Shown piece by piece: positions 27,603-35,622 of a stretch of DNA of 64,000 bases. How positions within the stretch are numbered: position 1 is the first letter of the stretch; every line of letters starts with the position of its first letter. Both the position numbers and the translations under genes were made by a program. The DNA comes from WLXB01 sp040221475. GTDB taxonomy: Bacteria > Pseudomonadota > Alphaproteobacteria > Rhodospirillales > Rhodospirillaceae. The stretch covers positions 1 to 64,000 of the forward strand of contig JAVKEJ010000053.1 of assembly GCA_040221475.1 (NCBI GenBank). Direction: 5' to 3'. The notes beneath the pieces are model-generated. The model saw only the letters and a list, made by a program, of their open reading frames with translations, did no database searches and was not told where the DNA came from.

Positions 27603-28415
27603 ATGACTTTGCGACGCGGATACGCTGATGGCCCGTTCGGTCAAATTCATTTTCAAGACAGCGGCGGCGATGGCGCGCCTTTGATTTTATGCTCACAGTC
27701 GCCTTTAACCAGTCGTCAATTCGATAAGGTCTATCCGCTGTTGGCCGAAGTTGGCATCCGCACCATCGGCATTGATACGCCTGGGTTTGGCATGTCTGAC
27801 CCGCCATCCCAGCCGCCGTTTATTTCCGATTATGCCAAGGCTATTCCTGCCGTGCTCGATCATCTCGGGCTGGCCTCAGCCCATGCTGGCGGCCATCACA
27901 CCGGCTGTAAAATCGCCATGGAAGCCGCCATCGCCTATCCAGATCGAGTGCGGTCTCTGGTGTTATCCGGGCCTGGCCCCATGAGCCGGGAGGAGCAACA
28001 AAGCTACATCGATACAGTGCTGGAAGAAGAAAAAAACTTTGCCCCCAAAGCCGATGGTTCACACTTCTCAGATATGTTTGTGAAACGTTTGAAGTGGGTG
28101 GAAGACCAACCCGACGGGCTCGATCTTTGCACCGGCTATGTGGTGCAGCCTCTCATCGGGCGGGGTCCGTTTTGGTATGGTCACCATGCCGCCTTTAATT
28201 ATGATGGCGCCGCTGCTATGCAGAAGGTCACACAGCCAACCCTGGCGCTGTTTAACACCGGCGACATCCTCTATCCGCTGGCCGAGAAGACCATGCAGCT
28301 CTGCCCGCATTTTACCTATATCGAAATCGAAGGGGGCGGTGTTGATATCACCGATACGCACCCAAAAATCTGGGTCGAGAAGGTGGCGGGCTATCTTCAC
28401 AGCTTAACAGTTTAG
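27603..28415 (+). CDS. alpha/beta hydrolase with a non-canonical nucleophile motif
   Basis: A 270-residue cytoplasmic alpha/beta-hydrolase-fold protein. The ATG at 27603 has AAGAAGG upstream; a longer open frame through the 32-bp repeats is judged spurious. The fold is clear: PLILCSQSPLTSRQFDKVYPLL, GIDTPGFGMSD, AIPAVLDHLGL, and a late acid/His pair (FNTGDILYPL; TDTHPKIW). The nucleophile elbow reads Gly97-His-His99-Thr-Gly instead of Gly-x-Ser-x-Gly. Some family members with HTG at this place are known, so Thr or His may matter or the protein may not be a hydrolase. It is last in the series from 23022. Confidence 0.85.
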   Translation: MTLRRGYADGPFGQIHFQDSGGDGAPLILCSQSPLTSRQFDKVYPLLAEVGIRTIGIDTPGFGMSDPPSQPPFISDYAKAIPAVLDHLGLASAHAGGHHTGCKIAMEAAIAYPDRVRSLVLSGPGPMSREEQQSYIDTVLEEEKNFAPKADGSHFSDMFVKRLKWVEDQPDGLDLCTGYVVQPLIGRGPFWYGHHAAFNYDGAAAMQKVTQPTLALFNTGDILYPLAEKTMQLCPHFTYIEIEGGGVDITDTHPKIWVEKVAGYLHSLTV

Positions 28416-28575
28416 CCATCAATTTCAGGCATGCACCTGAGGTTTTACGGCTTTCTAGCATCGACCGGCGTCCCAAACGTTAATGCTCTGCTGCGCAAAT
28501 GCCGCGCCTTAACAGTCTCTACATCTAATAATTGTATTGAGTGTACTTGGCTCATAATTTTGGTACACAGCATCC

Positions 28576-29961
28576 ATGGCTCCGGGACACATCAATAAAG
28601 TACTGATCATTGAGGATGAGGCCGCTTTGGCCCAGCTGTATGCCAGCTATCTCGCCCCTGACTCTTTTGCGGTCACAGTGGTCAACAGCGGTGCAGAAGC
28701 TCAGATGCAGCTGACCGAAACCATATTCAATGCTGTCGTCACCGATGTTCAGCTGCCAGATGCAAATGGCATTGAGTTGGTTAAGTCTCTGAAAACCAAT
28801 CACCCGGATACGGCTGTGGTTGTCATATCGGCCCATGGGTCCGTGAGCATGTCTGTTGAGGCCATGCGCGCCGGGGCGGATGACTTTCTGGTTAAGCCCT
28901 TTAGCAGCAGCCGCTTAATGACAACACTGTCTAATGTTCTCAAAACCCAAACCCTGCAAAGTCAGATTTCTGAGCTCAAGATCCGAAAAGCGCGTGGTGT
29001 TTTCCACGGATTTGTGGGGTCTTCAAAGCCCATGCAAGGAGTCTATCGCCTCATCGAGCTGGCAGCCAAAAGCAAGGCCCCGGTTCTGATTACGGGCGAG
29101 AGCGGAACCGGCAAAGAGCTCTGTGCTGAGGCGCTCCATCAACAGGGGCCCAGGGCAAATAAGCCGTTTGTGGCGCTGAACTGCGGTGCGATCCCGAAAG
29201 ACCTGCTTGAAAGCGAGATTTTTGGCCACGTGAAAGGCGCGTTTACGGGGGCCACGGCAGACCGCAACGGCGCAGCCTCATCTGCAGACGGCGGAATTCT
29301 GTTTTTAGACGAGATCTGCGAACTTGATTATGACGTCCAATCGAAATTGCTGAGGTTTCTGCAAACTGGCAAGGTCCAAAAAGTAGGGTCTGATCACGTT
29401 TCTGAGGTCGATGTCCGTGTCATTTGTGCGACCAACCGTGACCCCGCAGAGGAAGTACAGCGCGGCACTTTTAGGGACGATTTATACTATCGGCTCAATG
29501 TCATCCCCATACACCTGCCATCTCTCAGGGATCGTGGGCTTGACGTTATTGAAATCGCATCAAAGTTTGCGGCTGATGTGGGGCAGGAGGAGCGCGGCCA
29601 CCCTGCGCATTTGACCGAGGAAGCCCAAGCCCGGCTGCTCAGCCATCCCTGGCCTGGTAATGTCAGGGAACTCATCAATAAAATTCGCTCCGCAATCGTT
29701 TTAAATGACACCGCGGACCTCACTTCAGACACTTTGGGTCTGAATGAAACGGGGTCTACAGCTAACATCAGAGAGGTTTCAGCATCTGTAAAAGAGAGTC
29801 TGGATACGCAGTTAGATGTGTTGCCTTTGTGGAAAGTTGAACGCCAGGCGATCGAATCTGCCATTCAAAAGTGTGACGGTAATGTTGTCCAAGCAGCCCA
29901 GCTTCTGGAGGTCAGCCCGTCAACAATTTATCGCAAGCGGGCCGAATGGGCGGAAACCTAG
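28576..29961 (+). CDS. sigma-54-dependent response regulator (LuxO/SypG/NtrC-like)
   Basis: Enhancer-binding activator of 461 residues. The receiver domain has its phospho-acceptor near Asp57 (VVTDVQLPDANG) and Lys in DFLVKPF. The AAA+ domain has Walker A GESGTGKELCAEALH, the intact sigma-54 contact loop GAFTGA, and Walker B ILFLDEICEL. A Fis-type helix-turn-helix closes it (GNVVQAAQLLEVSPSTIYRKRAEW). It should activate RNA polymerase with sigma-54 after phosphorylation by a kinase not present here. It is just upstream of the type I secretion genes, and a strong -24/-12 promoter at 35564 precedes the giant adhesin gene: a likely target. Confidence 0.93.
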   Translation: MAPGHINKVLIIEDEAALAQLYASYLAPDSFAVTVVNSGAEAQMQLTETIFNAVVTDVQLPDANGIELVKSLKTNHPDTAVVVISAHGSVSMSVEAMRAGADDFLVKPFSSSRLMTTLSNVLKTQTLQSQISELKIRKARGVFHGFVGSSKPMQGVYRLIELAAKSKAPVLITGESGTGKELCAEALHQQGPRANKPFVALNCGAIPKDLLESEIFGHVKGAFTGATADRNGAASSADGGILFLDEICELDYDVQSKLLRFLQTGKVQKVGSDHVSEVDVRVICATNRDPAEEVQRGTFRDDLYYRLNVIPIHLPSLRDRGLDVIEIASKFAADVGQEERGHPAHLTEEAQARLLSHPWPGNVRELINKIRSAIVLNDTADLTSDTLGLNETGSTANIREVSASVKESLDTQLDVLPLWKVERQAIESAIQKCDGNVVQAAQLLEVSPSTIYRKRAEWAET

Positions 29962-30157
29962 GGTTAAGCGGCTTTTTTTGAGTCGCGCATAGAAAATCTT
30001 ACGACCGGATTTGTAAAGTAAGCGAGTCAAATCTTGTTTTGATTACAATAGTTTACGAATTTTTCAATGATTACGTGTATCCGATCGGATATCACTTACG
30101 ATCAATGGTCTTCGCGCATCACTGAGCGCCCAATAAGACACCGTTCAAAGGTATTTT

Positions 30158-31873
30158 ATGAACCAACCGACGTCAGCAATACCCTTATTTGAGGACTCTA
30201 TCCCAAAAATATTGATGTCCCGTGGGGAAGTGTTGGTCTCTACGGTTCTTATTAATCTGCTTGGCTTGGCGCTGCCCCTTGCCCTGTTGCAAGTGTATGA
30301 CCGCATCATCCCCAACCAAAGTGTTAGCACTTTATCTCTGCTCGTTGTGGGGGTTGGGATTGCTGTGCTGCTTGAGGCGCTTATGCGGTTATCCCGGTCC
30401 TATGTTATGGGGCGCGTGGGGGCGAAGTTCGAATACACCGCAGGCTGCGCTGCGTTTGAGCATATGTTGGCATCCGATATCGGCGCTTTTGAGCGCACCG
30501 GCTCTGGCGTTCATACCGAACGTTTCGGTGCTTTGAATCAATTGCGCGACTTCTATTCAGGCCAAGCGGTTCTGACGTTGCTGGACTTACCGTTTGCGCT
30601 GTTGTTCTTAGGTCTCATCTTTACGTTGGGCGGTAGTGTTGTGGTGATTCCTGTTGCGCTTTCGGTGGTGTTTTTTCTCGGCACATTGGCGCTTGGTCGG
30701 CGTCTAGAAGCGCGGATGGATGAGCAGCTTGAAAAAGAAGAAGACAGATACAGCTACATCATTGGCGTGTTGAACGGCATTCACACCGTTAAAAGCATGG
30801 CCTTTGAGAACCTTCTTCAGCGCCGCTCTGAACGGTTGCAGGAAAGTAAAATTAACGCTGGCCTCAAAGTCGATGAACTGGCGTCCTTGATGACCGACAT
30901 GGGCCATTTGTTGACCCAAGTGTGCATTGTGACCGTGGTTGCTTACGGGGGGGCCTTGGTGATCGACGGCACCTTGACCATTGGTGCGCTCGCGGCATGC
31001 ACGTTGCTCGCTGGGCGCGCCTTGCAACCGCTTAACGGTGTGATTGGCTTCTGGACGCGGTTTCAATCCATTAAAAACGCCAGAAAGAGATTCCGGACGA
31101 TCTTTGATATGCCCTTGGATCGCGATCTGAAAGACGATGTTAACCATGACCGCTTGAATATTGAAGGTGAGATCACGCTGCATGATGTGACCTTCAAGTT
31201 TACGGACGACGGTGAGACGGTTCTTGACGGTGTTAATTTGCATATCTCGCCCGGCGAAATTATCGGCATCGCAGGCCCTAACGGCAGTGGCAAGTCTGTT
31301 CTGCTCACCTTGATCCGAGGGCTCATTCAACCCACAACAGGTGAAGTCTTCATTGATGGTGAACCCCTGTTGAAAAGTGGTCCGGCACGTCTTCATGGGC
31401 AAGTGGCTTATTTACCGCAACGCGAAGCGCTTTATCGCGGCACTATTTTAGAAAACATCACAACGTTTCGCCCGGAACTCAAAGAACAGGCCAAAGTTAT
31501 CGCAGAGATGGTTGGCTTGAAGGCTGTGATTGGCAAAATGCCGCTTGGTTATCAGACTCAAGTGGGCGCGGGAGCAGGAGATCTGCTACCGCGCGGTGTG
31601 GCTCAACGTATTGCGCTGGCGCGGGTTCTGTTCGACCGGCCCAAGATCATGCTGTTTGATGAAGCCAACTCCGCTATGGACGACGATGGTGATTCCTACC
31701 TGAGAGATATTTTACACCGCTTAAAGGACCACACGACCTGCATTGTTGTGAGTCACAGACCTTCCATTCTCAGGCTGACGGATCGTATTTACCATATGAA
31801 TAATGGTCGGCTTGATGATGATCCGCACAGACCGGAGGGCGCGAAAGACAGACCGGAGGGTGATAAAAAATGA
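30158..31873 (+). CDS. type I secretion ABC transporter, subunit 1 (degenerate C-loop)
   Basis: Inner-membrane half-transporter of 571 residues: an exporter-type membrane domain (about 20-300) and an ATPase domain (about 330-560). Walker A GPNGSGKSVLL, Q-loop YLPQRE, Walker B IMLFDEANSAMD and the H-loop VVSHRP are intact. The LSGGQ signature is replaced by LLPRGVAQR. There is no N-terminal C39-like domain. It is first in the secretion operon, 34 bases before a second ABC protein that is different in sequence, so the two probably form a heterodimer. Predicted cargo is the giant protein at 35623. AAAGG precedes the ATG. Confidence 0.9.
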   Translation: MNQPTSAIPLFEDSIPKILMSRGEVLVSTVLINLLGLALPLALLQVYDRIIPNQSVSTLSLLVVGVGIAVLLEALMRLSRSYVMGRVGAKFEYTAGCAAFEHMLASDIGAFERTGSGVHTERFGALNQLRDFYSGQAVLTLLDLPFALLFLGLIFTLGGSVVVIPVALSVVFFLGTLALGRRLEARMDEQLEKEEDRYSYIIGVLNGIHTVKSMAFENLLQRRSERLQESKINAGLKVDELASLMTDMGHLLTQVCIVTVVAYGGALVIDGTLTIGALAACTLLAGRALQPLNGVIGFWTRFQSIKNARKRFRTIFDMPLDRDLKDDVNHDRLNIEGEITLHDVTFKFTDDGETVLDGVNLHISPGEIIGIAGPNGSGKSVLLTLIRGLIQPTTGEVFIDGEPLLKSGPARLHGQVAYLPQREALYRGTILENITTFRPELKEQAKVIAEMVGLKAVIGKMPLGYQTQVGAGAGDLLPRGVAQRIALARVLFDRPKIMLFDEANSAMDDDGDSYLRDILHRLKDHTTCIVVSHRPSILRLTDRIYHMNNGRLDDDPHRPEGAKDRPEGDKK

Positions 31874-31907
31874 CCCAAAGCGTTTGCATCCTCCTTAAGG
31901 TGCTCTC

Positions 31908-34139
31908 ATGACAGCTGAGCAATCTATGATAAGTGAACAGTCTGTCGTGGCTTCAACCGCGCCAGACCTTGGTGTTGAGGATTGGCACGATTTAACCTCG
32001 CCCAGAGCTTTGTTTAAGACGCGGTTTGATGATCTGTTTGTTGGTGAGATCGCTGTGCGTCTTGGTCAATCAGATCTCGGTACATGCTTTGTCGCAGCAC
32101 TTGTTGCGCAGGGCTGGATTGGGTCTGCACGTCATCTTGCAGAAGCGCTTCCGGCGGGCAAGGAGCCCCTGGACATCACCGATGTTCGAAACGCGTTTGC
32201 AACGCTCGGATATCGCACAGTTATTATTGATTTCGATCTTTCGGAGTTAAGCCCCCTTGATGAAAAATCAATCGTCATGGTTGACGATGAACCTGCCTTC
32301 GTTGTGTTGGAGTGTGCTGCCGATACGATAGTCAGTTTTGATTATGAAACCCGGACTTTGGTTGAATGCCCCAAGCCATCAGGTATGGCCCGCGTCATTA
32401 CCGTCGAGCTGCACGACCCTGACGATGACAATGACCGTCTTGAGCCAGATCGTTGGTTCCGTTCAAAGTTGAGTCGATTTGAAAGCCTTTTGGTGCAAGC
32501 CTTTGTGCTTTCGTTTTTTGTAAATGGACTCGGTTTAGCGACACCCTTATACGTTATGTTCGTCTATGATCGGGTGATCACCTCTGAATCATTCAGCACG
32601 CTCGCCTATCTCTCCATCGGGATTGGTTTGGCTTTTGCGTTTGATTTCCTGTTTCGCCGCATACGATCAAAGACCCTCGGGTATGCAGGCGCACGCCTCA
32701 GCTACATCGTTGGCAATGCGATTTTTGAACGCCTGCTGGGCTTACCCAGTCGTCTCACAGAGCGAGCCGGAATCGGCGCTCAAGTGGCGCGAATCAAAGA
32801 CTTGGAACGGGTGAGAGACATATTTAATGGTCCGGTTGGCCAAGCGGCCTTGGACATTCCATTTGCGACACTTTTTATTATCGCCATCGCCATTATCGGT
32901 GGCTCGTTGGCGATCGTGCCAATCGCGATCGGTGCGTTCTATATTGTTGGTGGTATCATTTTTGTGCGTGTCGTGCGCATCAACGTAAACCGGGCGGCGC
33001 AGCATGGCGCAAAACGTCAGGAGTTGATGCTCGAGACCGTTAACAAGATGCGTGCGATTAAGGCCAGTGGCGCAGAAGAGGTTTGGCGCGAGAGGTTTGC
33101 ACAATTATCTGCAAAGGCCGCGCGCAGTAATTTCCAGAATGCGCAGATGGCAGCGTTGGTTATTACGATCAGTCATTCCATGACAATCATTGCCGGGCTG
33201 GCCACTCTTGGTATTGGTATCGATAAAGTGATCGCCGGTACTTTGACCACTGGGGGGCTCATTGCCACCATGATGATGGTCTGGCGTGTTCTTGCACCGC
33301 TGCAAAGCGCCTTTGTTTCTATGACCCGTATTGGTCAAGTGGGCTCCTCAATCCGCCAGATTAACCGGTTGATGGCCGTGCGTCCGGAGCGTGACCCGAG
33401 GCAGATTTTAGAGCCGATTGAAGGCATTCAGGGACACGTCCAGTTCAGCAACGTTACGCTGCGGTATGGCGCGGATACAGACCCGGCATTGATCAACATA
33501 TCTTTCACGGCAGAACCTGGCGAAGTGATTGCGATCATTGGGCCAAACGGCTGTGGTAAATCGACCGTGCTGAAAGTTCTTTCCGGTCTTTACAAACCCC
33601 AAGGTGGCAGCATCAGGATAGACGGTCATGATGTTCGGCAAATGGATCCGGTGGAATTGAGGCATGTCATTGGTTATGTGCCCCAAGTGCCCCAAATGTT
33701 TGACGGTACAATCGCCGATAATCTGCGCTTGGCGCTGCCCACTGCAACCGACGCTGAATTGCTTGAAGTCATTGAAAGAACCGGCGCGACTGAGCAGCTC
33801 AACCGTTTACCTGAAGGTCTGAACACGCTTATCAGCACACGTGAATTGGAAAAGTTGCCGGCCAGTCTGTTGGTTCGGTTGTCATTGGCGCGAGCTTATC
33901 TCAAAGCGCCACCGATCGTGCTTATGGATGAGCCGGTAACGGGTCTCGATTTTGAGGGGGAGTATTTGTTCACCTCGGCGGTCGAGGAGCTTAAGAAAAC
34001 CTCGACTGTTCTTGTTGTGACTCACCGCCCAAGCCATATGAAACTGGCCGATAAGGTGTTGATGCTCGAGCGCGGGGCAACAAAATTCTTTGGGCCTGCC
34101 GCAAAAGTCTTAGAAAAGTTTTTCGCCCAACCTAAATAA
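31908..34139 (+). CDS. type I secretion ABC transporter, subunit 2, with C39-like domain (degenerate C-loop)
   Basis: A 743-residue exporter half. The N-terminal ~150 residues look like a C39-like domain without peptidase activity: the block QSDLGTCFVAAL has Leu where the DCG-type catalytic Cys is expected. Such domains bind unfolded cargo. The membrane domain follows (about 190-480), then the ATPase with GPNGCGKSTVLK, YVPQVPQMFDGTI, IVLMDEPVTGLD and VVTHRP. The signature LSGGQ is replaced by LPASLLVR, so neither subunit of the pair has a normal C-loop. It sits between the first ABC gene and the HlyD gene. Confidence 0.9.
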   Translation: MTAEQSMISEQSVVASTAPDLGVEDWHDLTSPRALFKTRFDDLFVGEIAVRLGQSDLGTCFVAALVAQGWIGSARHLAEALPAGKEPLDITDVRNAFATLGYRTVIIDFDLSELSPLDEKSIVMVDDEPAFVVLECAADTIVSFDYETRTLVECPKPSGMARVITVELHDPDDDNDRLEPDRWFRSKLSRFESLLVQAFVLSFFVNGLGLATPLYVMFVYDRVITSESFSTLAYLSIGIGLAFAFDFLFRRIRSKTLGYAGARLSYIVGNAIFERLLGLPSRLTERAGIGAQVARIKDLERVRDIFNGPVGQAALDIPFATLFIIAIAIIGGSLAIVPIAIGAFYIVGGIIFVRVVRINVNRAAQHGAKRQELMLETVNKMRAIKASGAEEVWRERFAQLSAKAARSNFQNAQMAALVITISHSMTIIAGLATLGIGIDKVIAGTLTTGGLIATMMMVWRVLAPLQSAFVSMTRIGQVGSSIRQINRLMAVRPERDPRQILEPIEGIQGHVQFSNVTLRYGADTDPALINISFTAEPGEVIAIIGPNGCGKSTVLKVLSGLYKPQGGSIRIDGHDVRQMDPVELRHVIGYVPQVPQMFDGTIADNLRLALPTATDAELLEVIERTGATEQLNRLPEGLNTLISTRELEKLPASLLVRLSLARAYLKAPPIVLMDEPVTGLDFEGEYLFTSAVEELKKTSTVLVVTHRPSHMKLADKVLMLERGATKFFGPAAKVLEKFFAQPK

Positions 34140-34145
34140 GTAATC

Positions 34146-34162
34146 AGCCGCTCGCAGCGGCT
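34146..34162 (+). other. hairpin between ABC subunit 2 and hlyD-like gene
   Basis: AGCCGCT-CGC-AGCGGCT forms a perfect 7-bp stem in the 38-base gap, directly before the GGAG ribosome site of the HlyD gene. There is no T-run, so it is not a terminator; it may shape relative expression or mRNA decay. Confidence 0.45.
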
Positions 34163-34177
34163 ACGGAGTTTCAAGTA

Positions 34178-35512
34178 ATGAGTGAAGCAAACACAAGTTT
34201 TGATTCTAGATTCCGTCGCATTCGCGATATCGCGAACGCTGACATCATTCATGAAACGGGGACCTCGAAGATGGTGTCCCGCGGCATCGCGGCCGTCGGT
34301 CTTTTTATTGTTACCTTTTTGGTCTGGGCGGCCATTGCGAAGGTTGATGAAATTACGATTGCGATGGGTGAGGTGGTGCCAGTTGGTAGCGTTAGGCCAA
34401 TTCAACACTTGGAAGGCGGGATTGTCTCCGAGATTCTTGTTCAAGAAGGCGAGTTGGTTGACGTCGGTACGCCATTGGTTCGCTTCGATGCCCAATCAGC
34501 CTCTGCGGAATTGGAGCAAGTCAGAGCGCGGGAAGTTGCCCTCTTGCTTCAGCAAGAGCGGCTCAGAGCCTACGCCGAAGACCGCACACCTGATTTTACT
34601 TTTGCACCAGAAGAATTTGTCTCTCTTGTTAATGATCAAAATAATATTTTCGAGTCAGAGATGGTGTCGCGGCAGAACCAACGTAATATTCTCGTTCAGC
34701 AAATTGCCGAACGGCGTTCAGAACTGGACACAAATCGGGAGCAACAGGCCAGCAATGGCCGACAGGTTAAGCTCCTTCAAGACGAGTTTGAAGTTCGTCA
34801 AAAGCTATTCGAGGATGGCCTCCTGTCCCGTGTTATGTATCTCGGCGTTCAACGCGAGTTAGAAACGGCTAAAGGCAACGGACAGCGTTTGATTGGCAAC
34901 GCTGCTACGATTGGAGAGTCTATTATTGAATTGGAGCAACGGCTGGCCGAGTTGGATAGCCGCCTTCGTCAGGAAGCTCTGCGCCAATTGGGTACAGTTT
35001 CGTCGGAACTGTCCGAAGTTGAGCAAATACTCAGCGGCCTTGAAAACAGAGATAGCAGATTAACCGCCCTTTCGCCTGTCCACGGTCTCGTACAACAAGT
35101 TGCTGTTCAGGCAGGAGGCGTGGTTGCCCCTGGGGGATTGGTGGCTGAAGTTGTTCCTGTCGATGCCGGTTTTCTGATCGAAGGCCGTGTTTCAACGCGC
35201 GATATCGGCTTCGTTAATGGGGGCCAGCCGGTTGATATCAAAGTCCATACCTATGATTTTTCCCGCTATGGATCTGTTCCGGGGCAGGTGATTTCCACGT
35301 CCGCAACAACCATGCTGGATGAGAGCAATACGCCGTTTTATCGGGTCCGTGCCTCTCTGTCCCAGACCTACGTTGGCCACGACCAACTGGCTAATCCTGT
35401 GTTCCCGGGAATGACGGTCCAGATGGATATCAAAACCGGGCAAAAGAGCATCCTACAATACCTGCTGAAACCGTTTTATACGGCGGTGAACGAAGGCTTC
35501 CGCGAGCGTTAA
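34178..35512 (+). CDS. type I secretion periplasmic adaptor (HlyD/LapC family)
   Basis: Membrane fusion protein of 444 residues linking the ABC pair to an outer-membrane channel. One N-terminal membrane helix (about 34-52, GIAAVGLFIVTFLVWAAIA), then the HlyD lipoyl half GSVRPIQHLEGGIVSEILVQEGELVDVGTPLVRFD, a long coiled-coil hairpin (about 105-300), and the second lipoyl and barrel domains (LSPVHGLVQQVAVQAGGVVAPGG; FPGMTVQMDIKTG). It is third in the secretion operon, directly before the giant adhesin gene. No TolC-type channel gene is in the window. Confidence 0.93.
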   Translation: MSEANTSFDSRFRRIRDIANADIIHETGTSKMVSRGIAAVGLFIVTFLVWAAIAKVDEITIAMGEVVPVGSVRPIQHLEGGIVSEILVQEGELVDVGTPLVRFDAQSASAELEQVRAREVALLLQQERLRAYAEDRTPDFTFAPEEFVSLVNDQNNIFESEMVSRQNQRNILVQQIAERRSELDTNREQQASNGRQVKLLQDEFEVRQKLFEDGLLSRVMYLGVQRELETAKGNGQRLIGNAATIGESIIELEQRLAELDSRLRQEALRQLGTVSSELSEVEQILSGLENRDSRLTALSPVHGLVQQVAVQAGGVVAPGGLVAEVVPVDAGFLIEGRVSTRDIGFVNGGQPVDIKVHTYDFSRYGSVPGQVISTSATTMLDESNTPFYRVRASLSQTYVGHDQLANPVFPGMTVQMDIKTGQKSILQYLLKPFYTAVNEGFRER

Positions 35513-35563
35513 CGGCCTCGCCCGTTCTCTCTCTCTAGCTAGCTATCTGGCTGTCTGGCTGTC

Positions 35564-35580
35564 TGGCACGTCAATTGCAT
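35564..35580 (+). promoter_or_regulatory. sigma-54 (-24/-12) promoter of the giant adhesin gene
   Basis: TGGCACG at 35564-35570, four bases, then TTGCAT at 35575-35580. This matches the sigma-54 consensus TGGCACG-N4-TTGCW with the required GG-N10-GC spacing. The predicted transcript start is about 35590, some 33 bases before the ATG at 35623. It is preceded by short direct repeats of TCTGGCTG (about 35546-35563). A sigma-54 activator gene lies 5.6 kb upstream in the same locus. Confidence 0.8.
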
Positions 35581-35622
35581 CACTATGGGTATATCGACGT
35601 TTCATAGTTCCAGAGGTAAGAC

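Noticed and set aside
34146..34162. Terminator between the ABC and HlyD genes
   Set aside because: The stem is perfect but no T-run follows and the next gene belongs to the same export system.
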